Shown here piece by piece: positions 35,072-48,100 of a stretch of 62,000 nucleotides of DNA; within the stretch, counting starts at the first letter, position 1; each line of letters starts with the position of its first letter. Origin of the DNA: Glandiceps talaboti (taxonomy: Eukaryota; Hemichordata; Enteropneusta; Spengelidae); the NCBI RefSeq assembly GCF_964340395.1, contig NC_135554.1, positions 14,868,092 to 14,930,091 on the forward strand, in the 5' to 3' direction. Under the pieces are notes generated by a model. The model searched no databases. It was not told where the DNA came from and saw only the letters and a list, made by a program, of their open reading frames with translations. Both the position numbers and the translations under genes were made by a program.

Positions 35072-37378
35072 TTAGCTCCGCTGTCAGCGAAAGCTGAAAG
35101 CGTAGCTTTAGGTATAGGTGGGTATTGAGGTATAGAGAGTAGAGTGAATCATAGGTGTCCGTCAAACTTTTATATTTTTACTATCTACTCCGGAAGTGAC
35201 AGTCGGAATTCTTCGATATTTGGTGTGCATGTTCCCTGGGGGGAGGCTATTCAGATTTGTTCATGCCAAGTTGATCTGTGCCATTTTCAATTTTTTATGA
35301 TTTTTTTTCATAAAATGTCATTTTCATCAACTCCTTGAAAACCTCTTATTAGATTGCTTTGATATCGGGCGTGTTGATGCGCAGGGGGTAGCTTACTAAG
35401 ATTTGTTAATTTCAAGTCAGCACATCCTCATTTTTATTTTTTATGATTTTTTTTTTGTAATTTGAAAAAAAAATGAATATGTTAATGAGCATAATGACCG
35501 ACGCCATATTGGAAATCAGTCGACGAGACTTTAAGTAAACTGCCACTTTTCAAAAGACACTATTGACGTCAAACAAGCAATGTAATATGTGCTATAGTCA
35601 TAATTCTACGCATTGGGCGCCCAAATGACAAGCGTTTGTTCGAAACAGGGTTGTAAACTTCAAATCAGTCCGCAACATCCTCATTTGCATACTCTATCCT
35701 GATTCGACCAGAAGCTGAAGGTGACCTCATTTGACCGAGCGATTTTCCACAGCAAGTATCTTGAGTATCAACACAGGACGTTCTTGGTACTCACTAAAAT
35801 CACACTTCAGACCCACTATAAAAGTGTGATGTTTTCAGATAACATGTAACTTGTGGTTAATTCTATATTGTCGTGCAATTTGGAATGACAGTGAACCAGA
35901 ATTCAGACAACTTGCGTAAGGAAGGGCATGCCAGACATGCGGTTGAAGTTATGGCCGACAGTTCACATGTAAAGTTAAACGACATGAACGTGTCTTGCCT
36001 TTCCAAAATGCAAATATTTGGCAAGTAAAAATAATTAAAATAATTACAACTTTAATTTGGCTTCAGACTTTGCATTATGTTTTGCGTATCTTTCCCCGTT
36101 TTACATGTAAATCCGAAAAGGTTCTCTCTCATCATGTCATCAGTGTCAGTGATCATACCGCGCGGGGCTGCTTTGAGTACGAGCGAAGTGAGGCATGTTG
36201 AGGTATTTTGTTGAGAATTATAAATATTGCGAAATGTCAAGTACAAGGTTTAAATACAATGGAATGATGAAAAAAATGGCAGAGTCTGCTGACAGGCGCC
36301 GGTCACAAGAAACACTGTGAATTAAAATATCAGACGATGTATGTATTAATCGCCGACAATCCACCCGTATGCACGAGGGACTAACCCGGAAGCAAGTCGT
36401 TGTCAGCCATACGTTACAGTGGTAACATAGTCCGAGAAATCGCTGCGTTCAGAGTGTCATTATTCACAGAATTGTTGTTTTCGAGTGAAAACCCGTCTTG
36501 AATTGTATAACTCTAACAAATGAAGACATGTCAAGTTATATTTTGAAAGTTGTATCGCTAGTTTGAGACGATTTTCTCACGTACTATAGTACTATCGAGG
36601 CTTACTTGGAAGTAGTAGGACCTTACTCCAGTTCATCGGGAAGTTTAGCCAGTCCGATAATTCTTTCTGGTTTAGTTTACAACACTTTTGATCAATCACG
36701 CAGATTTTGTTGTTGTGATGAAAAGAAATAAAAAAAAAGATCATTTCAACCATTTCGTTGTGTTTTCTTTGTGAAAGGTAACCGAACATGAACGAGTGTT
36801 ACCACTGTAACGTATGGCTGAGAATGACTCTCTTCCGGGTACTTGAGATTGTCGCCGTACGGAAACTAAGATGGCGATTAATACATTTCTTCCCTATATA
36901 TATCTACCACAACTAGTACAAGTTGAATGTTGTTGACTTTGTAAATTTGTTAGAAAATAGAAATTCAAATTGCCTCAAAATTATTTTAGATCCCTAGTTT
37001 ATTTCATTCATCATTAAAATTTTCCAGGGTTACAGCTGTAAGACACTGGAATTATTTATAGCCAACCTCAAAATCCTCTTTTTTTCTTTTTCTTGTGTGC
37101 ATTTCCCAGTCATTTTTTTCTGAGATTTTGTGCAATTTTTCATAACAGTAGATTTTTGTTATAAAATGGTGACTATGGTATAAAAGTACAATACATTACC
37201 AACTTCTGTGTAAAATGTGTTTTATAGTGAGACATCATATGAAACCACTAACCACTTTATTGCATCGCTAAAACAAAACTGCATAGTGAAGACCTGAACC
37301 ACTTCTACATGTCACCAAAATAAAAAATTAAATTAAAAAAAAAAACAGCGGAGCTATTCTGACCGATAGGTCGCTTGT
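35072..37378 (+). mobile_element. 2.3-kb insertion with AGCTCCGCTGT inverted ends
   Basis: Uninterrupted array units read GTTTTTTACAAAGTAAATTT. Here about 2.3 kb separates GTTTTTT from ACAAAGTAAATTT. The insert starts AGCTCCGCTGT and, 24 bp before its right end, has the reverse complement ACAGCGGAGCT. A possible TTA duplication flanks it. The left end may lack the 24 outer bases present on the right (ATTCTGACCGATAGGTCGCT). No transposase frame is visible, so it is non-autonomous or internally deleted. Confidence 0.8.
36341..36886. mobile_element. Foldback element nested in the 2.3-kb insertion
   Basis: Ends ATGTATTAATCGCC (36341-36354) and GGCGATTAATACAT (36873-36886) are exact reverse complements. 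The inner arms at 36403-36427 and 36797-36821 (core CCATACGTTACAGTGGTAAC) match over 25 nt without error. Between them the arms agree imperfectly (ACCCGGAAG against CTTCCGGGT). The loop of about 370 bp has no gene. Confidence 0.85.
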
Positions 37379-40300
37379 TACAAAGTAAATTTGTTAGTCA
37401 CATAAGGCACAATAATTTTTGGCAGATGAGGGGGGGGGGGGGCAGACTTATTTATACAAATGCATTATGTAACCTACTTTAGACTCCATGTGAGTTCTGC
37501 CAACTATGGTCACTACACCGTCACCTGGGCTCAATGCATGGTCATAAATAAATTTAGCTGTGACCATGGGCTAGTGTATCGATCGACCACATTCTGAAAA
37601 TAATACATGGCTTTCCTTGGAAATGTACCATTTAATTCATTTTTTTGGTTGCTGTTCAAAGCTGCATAGCCTGTAGTTGACCTCTTGTCTGTTTACATTC
37701 TGGGACTTCCTACTTTTCCACTTCAGAACACAATAATGTCTCCCTCTCTACCAAATTACCATAAGTGTTTAAATGACCCCATGTTAAACTTTAAAAAATA
37801 CATTCTACCAAAATACTATGAATGTGTAAATGTTCAACTTTCCTCGTAAAAGTACACACTACAAACTCCTTTCATTGTGCCATATTATTACTATGATTGT
37901 ATAAATGGCCAACTTTCAATGTATAAATGGACAGTCAAAGGTCTGTCATGTTGCAATATTACTAAGAGTGTGTAGATGGCCTTATTTGTCACTTAAATTA
38001 TCACACTCCAGGGCCTTCTATTGTACCATGGTACCAAGGGTGTGTAAATGGCCCTGCTTTTCTGTTGAAAATACACACATCATAGCTTGTATTGTCTTCT
38101 ATTTAAAATTACAGCAGAAATTGACTATCTTATCTGTGGTCTGAGCTTTGGTGACTTTGTGGTGACCATAGTATAAGGAACTTGAATGGATTATAGGCTA
38201 CATATTAACTTGTTTGGTAACCTATCACAGTCTTATTTCAAAGGCAAAATACTTTAAACTCACTTTCCTAGATATAACAACAGTGGAATAATTTTGATTC
38301 ATGTTCCTCTTCCTGGAAAAATGCTTTGGTGCAGGTAGTAGCTAGTTGCTAACTGGATAAATCTCTATTGTACAGGAAAGAGTTTACCCTATGCAAGCAG
38401 AATCTGTTATAAGTTTTTTACACAGTAAATATGTTAGTCAGATAAGGCACAGCAATTTTTGACAATTGGGGGGGGGGGCAGAGTTATTTATACAAATGCA
38501 TCATGTAACCTACTTTAGACTCCATGTGAGTTCTGCCAACTATGGTCACTACACGGTTACCTGGACTCACTGCATGGTCATACATAAATTCAGCTGTGAC
38601 CATGGGCTAGTGTATTGATCGACCACATTCTGAAAAAAATGCTTGGCCTTCCTTGGAAATGTACCATTTAATTTATTTTCTCCATTGCCCAAACAAAAAT
38701 ACTCAGTACCTGCACAATAATTGAAATCTCTGACTAACCATGAAGCTTTGGAGTATGTGAAGTGATAATATAAGTGGACCTGGCATTCTGGGCCACCTAC
38801 TCACTTTTTTGTTCACCTATCACACCATTTTATTTAAAAAGTTCAACCTTCACTGAGTATCATGGTGGAACTGTATTTCTTATTGTTCATTTGAAGTCAG
38901 TTTTTCACATTTTTTGAAAAATAAATAAACTGAACAAGGCTTGGGTATACTTAATGTGAACATCATGTTCAAAGTTTAAGTTGAAACTTTTCTTACTTCA
39001 TTTTTTCACTTCATGCACAGGTTTTACTTGCCAGATCATCTAAGAATCCCTTTTAAGTAGAAGTCTTTATTCCAAAACCAAATAATGTTGGTCCACAACA
39101 TAGCAAAGTTCTAACTGTTGGTTTTGACGTTTCAATTAAAAATATGTGATCAGTATATTTTTTCTGTGTTTGGTGTAATATCCCCCTAAAGTCTAATATC
39201 TAGCAAGACCACATATATGAAGTGCTGTCAAATGTGAGAACAATATATTGAGTCATCAGTCATTTTACAATTGTGTATTGGTTGCTGTTCAAAGCTGCAT
39301 AGCTTGTAGTTGACCTCTTGTCTGTTTACATTCTGGGACTTCTTACTTTTTCACTTCAGAACACAATAATGTCTCTCTCTCCACCAAACTACCATGAGTG
39401 TTTAAATGACCCCACTTTCAACTTAAAAAATACATTCTACCAAAATACTTTGAATGTGTAAATGTCCAACTTTCCTCGTAAAAGTACACACTACAAACTC
39501 CTTTCATTGTGCCATATTATTACTATGATGGTATAAATGGCCAACTTTCAATGTATAAATAGACAGTCAAAGGTCTGTCATGTTGCAATGTTACTAAGAG
39601 TGTGTAGATGGCCTTATTTGTCACTTAAATTATCACACTCCAGGGCCTTCTATTGTACCATGGTACCAAGGGTGTGTAAATGGTCCTGCTTTTCTGTTGA
39701 AAATACACACACCAAAGTATTACTTTGTAGCTTGTAATGTGTTCACAATTTGACTTGTGTCTTCTATTTGAAATTACAGCAGAAATTGAATCTCTCATCT
39801 GTGGCCTGAGCTTTAGTGTCTTTGTGGTGACCATAGTATTAGGAACTTGAATGGTTACTAGGCTCTATACTAACTTATTTGCTAACCTATCAGTCTTTTT
39901 TCAAAAGCACAATACTTTAAACTCACTTTCCTAAATATAGCAACAGTGGAATAATTTTGCTTCATGTTCCTCTTCCTGGAAAAAATGTTTCAATGCAGGT
40001 AGTAGCTAGTCACTAACTGGACAAATCTCTGTTGTACAGGAAAGAGTTTGACCTTTGTAAGCAGAATATTTTGTTATTCTGTTTTTTACACAGTAAATGT
40101 GTTAGTCAGATAAGGCACAACAATTTTTGCCAGGTTGGGGGGGGGGGGGGCAGAGTTATTTATACAAATGCATCGTGTAACCTACTTAAGACACCATGTG
40201 AGTTCTGCCAACTATGGTCACTACACCGTTACCTGGACTCAATGCATGATCATACATAAATTCAGCTGTGACCATGGGCTAGTGTATTGATCGACCACAT

Positions 40301-43300
40301 TCTGAACATAATGCATGGCTTTCCTTGGAAATGTACCATTTAATTCATTTTGTCCATTGCCCAAACAACAATACTCAGTACCTGCACAATAATTGAAATC
40401 TCTGACTAACCATGAAGCTTTGGAGTATGTGAAGTGATAATATAAGTGGACCTGGCATTCTGGGCCACATACTCACTTTTTTGTTCACCTATCACACCAT
40501 TTTATTTAAAAAGTTCAACCTTCACTGAGTATCATGGTGGAACTGTATTTCTTATTGTTCATTTGAAGTCAGTTTTTCACATTTTTTGAAAAATAAATAA
40601 ACTGAACAAGGCTTGGGTATACTTAATGTGAACATCATGTTCAAAGTTTAAGTTGAAACTTTTCTTACTTCATTTTTTCACTTCATGCACAGGTTTTACT
40701 TGCCAGATCATCTAAGAAACCCTTTTAAGTAGAAGTCTTTATTCCAAAACCAAATAATGTTGGTCCACAACATAGCAAAGTTCTAACTGTTGGTTTTGAT
40801 GTTTCAATTAAAAATATGTGATCAGTATATTTTTTCTGTGTTTGGTGTAATATCCCCCTAAAGTCTAATATCTAGCAAGACCACATATATGAAGTGCTGT
40901 CAAATGTGAGAACAATATATTGAGTCATCAGTCATCTTACAATTGTGTATTGGTTGCTGTTCAAAGCTGCATAGCTTGTAGTTGACCTCTTGTCTGTTTA
41001 CATTCTGGGACTTCTTGCTTTTCCACTTCAAAACACAATAATGTCTCTCTCTCTCCACCAAACTACCATGAGTGTTTAAATGACCCCACTTTCAACTTAA
41101 AAAATACATTCTACCAAAATACTTTGAATGTGTAAATGTCCAACTTTCCTCGTAAAAGTACACACTACAAACTCCTTTCATTGTGCCATATTATTACTAT
41201 GATTGTATAAATGGCCAACTTTCAATGTATAAATAGACAGTCAAAGGTCTGTCATGTTGCCATATTACTAAGAGTGTGTAGATGGCCTTATTTGTCACTT
41301 AAATTATCACACTCCAGGGCCTTCTATTGTACCATGGTACCAAGGGTGTGTAAATGGCCCTGCTTTTCTGTTGAAAATACACACACCAAAGTATTACTTT
41401 GTAGCTTGTAATGTGTACACAATTTGACTTTTGTCTTCTATTTGAAATTACAGCAGAAATTGAATCTCTCATCTGTGGCCTGAGCTTTAGTGATTTTGTG
41501 GTGACCATAGTATTAGGAACTTGAATGGATACTAGGCTCCATAGTAACTTATTTGCTAACCTATCAGTCTTATTTCAAAAGCTCAATACTTTAAACTCAC
41601 TTTCCTAAATATAGCAACAATGGAATAATTTTGCTTCATGTTCCTCTTCCTGGAAAAATGTTTCAATGCAGGTAGTAGCTAGTCACTAACAGGACAAATC
41701 TCTGTTGTACAGGAAAGAGTTTGACCTTTGTAAGCAGAATTTTTTGTTATTCTGTTTTTTACACAGTAAATGTGTTAGTCAGATAAGGCACAACAATTTT
41801 TGGCAGGTTGGGGGGGGGGGGCAGAGTTATTTATACGAATGCATCATGTAACCTAGTTTAGACACCATGTGAGTTCTGCCAAATATGGTCACTACACCGT
41901 TACCTGGACTCAATGCATGGTCATACATAAATTCAACTGTGACCATGGGCTAGTGTATTGATCGACCACATTCTGAAAATAATGCTTGGCTTTCCTTGGA
42001 AATGTACCATTTAATTCATTTTTCTCCATTGCCCAAACAAAAATACTCAGTACCTGCACAAGAATTGAAACCTCTGACTAACCATGAAGCTTTGGAGTAT
42101 GTGAAGTGATAATTTAAGTGGTCCTGGCATTCTGGGCCACATACTCACTTTTTTGTTCACCTATCACATCATTTATTTAAAAAGTTCAACCTTCACTGAG
42201 TATTATGGTGGAACTGTATTTCTTATTGTTCATTTGAAGTCAGGTTTTCACATTTTTTGAAAAATAAATAAACTGAACAAGGCTTGGTTATACTTAATGT
42301 GAACATCATGTTCAAAGTTTAAGTTGAAACTTTTCTTACTTCATTTTTTCACTTCATGCACAGGTTTTACTTGCCAGATCATCTAAGAAACCTTTTTAAG
42401 TAGAAGTCTTTATTCCAAAACAAAACATTGTTGGTCCACAACATAGCAAAGTTCTAACTGTTGGTTTTGATGTTTCAATTAAAAATATGTGATCAGTATA
42501 GTTTTTCTGTGTTTGGTGTAATATCCCCTAAAGTCTAATATCTAGCAAGACCACATATATGAAGTGCTGTCAAATGTGAGAACAATATATTGAGTCATCA
42601 GTCATCTTACAATTGTGTATTGGTTGCTGTTCAAAGCTGCATAGCTTGTAGTTGACCTCTTGTCTGTTTACATTCTGGGACTTCTTACTTTTCCACTTCA
42701 GAACACAATAATGTCTCTCTCTCCACCAAACTACCATGAGTGTTTAAATGACCCCACTTTCAACTTAAAAAATACATTCTACCAAAATACTTTGAATGTG
42801 TAAATGTCCAACTTTCCTCGTAAAAGTACACACTACAAACTCCTTTCATTGTGCCATATTATTACTATGATTGTATAAATGGCCAACTTTCAATGTATAA
42901 ATAGACAGTCAAAGGTCTGTCATGTTGCCATATTACTAAGAGTGTGTAGATGGCCTTATTTGTCACTTAAATTATCACACTCCAGGGCCTTCTATTGTAC
43001 CATGGTACCAAGGGTGTGTAAATGGTCCTGCTTTTCTGTTGAAAATACACACACCAAAGTATTACTTTGTAGCTTGTAATGTGTTCACAATTTGACTTGT
43101 GTCTTCTATTTGAAATTACAGCAGAAATTGAATCTCTCATCTGTGGCCTGAGCTTTAGTGTCTTTGTGGTGACCATAGTATTAGGAACTTGAATGGTTAC
43201 TAGGCTCTATACTAACTTATTTGCTAACCTATCAGTCTTATTTCAAAAGCTCAATACTTTAAACTCACTTTCCTAAATATAACAACAGTGGAATAATTTT

Positions 43301-44165
43301 GATTCATGTTCCTCTTCCTGGAAAAATGTTTCAATGCAGATAGTAGCTAGTCACTAACTGGACAAATCTGTAATGTACAGGAAAGAGTTTGACCTTTGTA
43401 AGCAGACTTTTTTCTTATTTATTTTTAAAAAAAGTAAATTTGTTAGTGAGATAAGGCACAACAATTTTTGACAGATGGGGGTGGGCCAGAGTTATTTATA
43501 CAAATGCATCATGTAACCTACTTTAGACTCCATGTGAGTTCTGCCAACTATGGTCACTACACTGTCACCTGGGCTCAATGCATGTCATACATAAATTCAG
43601 CTGTGACAAATAGCTAGTGTATTGATCGACCACATTCTGAAAATAATGCTTGGCTTTCCTTGGAAATGTACCATTTAATTTATTTTTTTCCATTGCCCAA
43701 ACAAAAATACTCAGTACCTGCACAATAATTGAAATCTCTGACTAACCATGAAGCTTTGGAGTATGTGAAGTGATAATATAAGTGGACCTGGCATTCTGGG
43801 CCACCTACTCATTTCTTTGTTCACCTGTCACACCATTTTATTTAAAAAGTTCAACTTTGACTCAGACTGCAAAATTTTGGTGTGCAGGAACTGTATTTCG
43901 TATTGTTCATTTGAAGTCAGTTTTTCACATTTTTTGGAAAATAAATAAACTGAACAAGGATTGGGTATACTTTATGTAAACATCATGTTCAAAATTTGTT
44001 TCACTTCTTGCACACGTTTTACTTGCCAGATCAGCTAAGAAACCCTTTTAAGTAGAATTCTGTATTCCAAAACAAAATAATGTTGGTCCACAACATAGCA
44101 AAGTTCTGTTTGTTTTGATGTTTCAATTAAAAATATATGATCAGTATATTTTTCTGTCTCTGGTG

Positions 44166-44990
44166 TAATATCTGTGTCTAGTGTCATATCAGCCTATGAC
44201 TTCAGAATGCTAAGAGCACTATGCAAAAACCTATATGTAATCACACTGTTCCTTTGTGCAGACCAGTCACAACAAGGGGTGTTCAAATTTGCCATATTGT
44301 TTTACCTAGTCTTTATCGGCCAATTAAATCATTGTCAAATAAAGGTAAAAGTCTGATTTTACTCGCCAGTATATGACTACAATCGTGTTTCAGGAAGTCT
44401 ACTAATAACATGCTAACAACCTAGTAAACTTCAAACTGGTTTTGAAGTTTTCAAGAGTTTTTGGTATCTTTTCCTCTGTCTACTCTGCATTCTCAAAAGT
44501 CTATATATATTTCAAGGAAGAAAGCATATTAAATTATGTCAAATACCAGATTATTACAGTAGGTTGTCAGTTTTCTGAAAATTTTGCAGTTGCTGTTGTG
44601 TAAAGATACAACGAAAAATACCGGGATACTTAATTTACCTTTTAAAAATACATAAAGGTCCTATTTTATACTTTACTTCCATGAGTATGTAAATGGCCCT
44701 ACTTCCCACTTAAAAGTACACACTCGGTCCAAGGTTCTACTTTTAAGCTTATGCCCAGTAAATGCTTCACACCCAATGGCTCCATAAACCACGTCAGCCT
44801 GGGAAGGCTTCATAAGTTCACATGCCTACAGAAAGCTCATTAATGGTTGTTTCTTTAAACTGCGATGATTTTTGTATAGTCTACTAGGGGAAGAATATAC
44901 GATATCATGTTCATGGATTTAGCATCACAACAAACTAGGGGTCTCATAACACACACCCGTACTGAAGGCCTCATTTGTAATAAAACACAC

Positions 44991-45026
<36 letters not shown>

Positions 45027-45150
45027 AGAAGCTCGATGCAACATTATACATATGATTTAATATGCCTGTATCACTGATGTCCAGTGACACTCTACATATT
45101 AGCCTACCAATAACTCAATGTTCGGTAGTACACAGAGCACTTGTAATTAA
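44166..45150. other. No gene seen; sub-repeat remnant and (GT)n
   Basis: The segment 44650-44740 holds one more diverged copy of the array sub-repeat (CCATGAGTATGTAAATGGCC, then AAAGTACACACT). A (GT)n tract is at 44994-45024. A minus-strand ATTAAA (TTTAAT at 45055-45060) could be the poly(A) signal of the mucin-like gene. Confidence 0.5.
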
Positions 45151-48100
45151 TTATACGTTTACAGATATTTTATATACAAAGAAACTGTACCTGTACTTCC
45201 AGTAGTACCACACTCCAACACCAGCACCAACGCATACACCAGTTCCACCAAGACATACCAAAAATATAGCCCAACCTTGGACTCCAGAGCTGTTGCTATC
45301 ATCTTGATCCGGTCTCTCCACTACATTGATACTATAACCCAGGCGAGATTCTATATAGACGTTGTACTCTGTTACCATACGAGTTACTGAGTCACTTCCC
45401 ATAAGTAGCTCGCCCTCTAGTGATGGGTGTTGAATATAAAATCCGACCAATGTGTTCTCGTCATCGTTGCAGATGAGACTTTGATTGCAGTAATTAGAAT
45501 AGTAAATTATGACATCATCTGAGCTGTAGCATTGAGAGAAATTACGTCAGATGTTAGTTACTGGCAGACTAATACGACCAACACCACCGCCGCCGCCACC
45601 ACCACCACCACAACCACCACAACCACCACAACCTAACAATCTCTTACATAGGTGAGATGCGTAAGAGAAGATACGTTTCCAACATCTAATTTTAAAACGA
45701 CAAACCCATCAGGAAGACATTTCTAAAATGAATATATACAACGCACGGAATCATAATGCACGACTGTGTTACATTACCTGATTGAAAGTTCTGTATGGTT
45801 ACCATAGTTACAATCTTCAGTGTTGTTACCACAAAACAAAAGAACTGTTTCAGCAATAACGATTCTGTATTCAGTCTCATTCCACTGAAGGATAAACAAA
45901 GTAACATTATTGTCATTTATAGCTGTTATTCTTTCTTTATTTTTTATCAAAGTATTGTATTGTATTGTATTGTATTGTATTGTATTGTATTGTATTGTAT
46001 TGTATTGTATTGTATTGTATTGTATTGTATTGTATTGTATTGTATTGTATAGGTTTGCATTGTATTGTATAGGTTTGCATTGCAATGTATGGTATTGGGT
46101 TCCTATTATATTTAACCGTGTCATTAAACACTTTCGCATGAACTTTAAAGATTAATTTACGCACGATAGGTGAATGAAGACGTACCTGGTCGTATCGTGT
46201 GCCAAGTTCAACCTCAACACCACCCTGAGTCACTTCCCATGGTACTGTTATCGATTGCATTGTTGTGTCGCTGCTGACAGAATACACATCAGGCGATGTT
46301 GTAATAACTTCTGTCGTGGTTTTGATCACATTGGTACTACTTGGTGACAATACTGTAGGGCTACGTTGCCCAGTTGTTATTTCGAATGTAGTACTAGTAA
46401 TTGCAGGCGGGGTTGTAGTTGAAAGTGAACTGCTTTGCTGTGTTGGAGATTCTATTGTTGTCGTGGTCAGTTGGGCTGTTGTGGACGGGGTGGTTGTAGC
46501 CAATGGTGAGGTATTTTCAGTGGTACTTCCCGTTGTTTTTGTATCAACTGTACTGATATACTGGGTTGTAGTTACTGTCGATGTTTGCTGGGTTGTTGGT
46601 TCAGTGGTAGAAGTGGCTTGAATCGTAGAATATCCAACTGATATGAATCCAGTATCAGTAGTTGTCAGTACGTCTGAAGTGTAGTAAGTCGATAGAGCTG
46701 CATTACAAGGAGAAAAGTGATATATTAACACACTATTACATGTAAAGTTTCCTAAAATGGACTTTCCATTATATGCGATATAAAAAATATGATCACTCGG
46801 ATTCTGCTAAATAAATAAACTGAAACAATTCAAGAATTTAACGTATCTATAACAACGGCATTACCATGGTTACATACTGAAATTAAAAGTGGCCAATAGA
46901 ACCACTTGTTGAGACACACACGGGAAAGGGTGTTAACTATTGGTCAATGACATTACATGTAGAGACATACATAGGAAAAGAGCGTTATTGCATTGGCCAA
47001 TAGCACGTTGACACCTGGGAAAATCATTATTCTATTGGTCAGTATCATTCATTACCGGCCTTTGAGACATACACGTGAAAAGGCGTTATTCTTTTCGCCA
47101 ATATCATTAGTTGTGAGCGTTATTCCATTGGCCAATAGCAAGTTGACACATGGGAAAGAGCGCCATTCTTTTGGCCAATAGTATTAGTTATTGGGGCATA
47201 CACAGGGAAAGGGTACTATTCCATTGGCCAATTAGCATTACTTGCTGAGACATGCATGAGAAAGAGCGTTATTCTATTGGCCAACAAGCACTAATTATTG
47301 AAAATATTTGAATGAATACAATCTATCGGCTTCTTGGAAAAAAACTCCTAAGACTGTCCGTGACAAAAACTCAACTACTGCTTCAAGTCATTACTTCTGT
47401 TAGTCCCAAATGCAATACTGGACTTGGCGCAAGTGTTTCACATCTGGGAAGCCCGGGCCGAAAATAAGGAAGCCTTAAGTAATTACAGGCTGTTGGATAA
47501 AATATGACCTGCCCAATTTCGTTTTCTAAAAAGTGACACGCCCTCAAAATAGCTGTCGTCAGTATACGCGATACGACAGTCCATATACAGGATGAGAAAT
47601 CGAAATATTCATACTTGCATAGAGACTTGTCTCATACACTATCACATCATCATGTCACTGCTGGTGAAATATTGTGTGACTGTGTGCGAAACTTCGTGCT
47701 ACAGGAGGTAGCAGATTTGTAAGCTTGTGGGGGTTGGAAGGATGGAGTGAAAGACCAAATACTAGTAACTAAACCCCTTCATTCGTCTTATAATGTACGT
47801 TGCATTCAAGTGCCTTGTCACTAGAGATTACACATGTCATTCATAATTATTGATTACAGAGTAATTAACTAACGTGGTATAAATCAGCACAAGAGTAGTT
47901 ACTCTAGACTAGTTGTGCCTGGTATCCTTCTTTTGCTATCGCTTATGGATAAATATTTCATGTGATACGTGGAAGAGGAAGACGTCAACTGCAAAGTAAC
48001 TAAATTCTATCAAAATAAAAAAGGCAATGTACATGCACATAACAATTGGAAGCCAGGGTGTTGTTCTACAGTATGATACGGTACACAGTTACACGGTTTA

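Larger units (their letters stand above)
29281..44165 (+). repeat. Large tandem array, nine units of 1.07 or 1.67 kb
   Basis: The landmark CAGAAATTGAATCTCTCATC recurs near 29577, 31250, 32612, 33691, 34763, 38114, 39779, 41452 and 43120 (reading AAATTGACTATCTTATC at 38114). Spacing is about 1.67 kb (long) or 1.07 kb (short) once two insertions are subtracted. Long units carry an extra 600 bp running from TCCATTGCCCAAACA to CATCTTACAATTGT. Each unit has a poly(G) tract of 8-12 before TTATTTATACAAATGCATCA. Some copies have a 102-codon frame (31004-31312, 33445-33753) starting MANFQCI and ending FVVTIV, but it is broken in the others, so I do not call it a gene. Confidence 0.93.

Noticed and set aside
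46265-46621. 118-aa + strand Val-rich frame
   Set aside because: Antisense shadow of the Thr/Ser-rich stalk exon on the minus strand.
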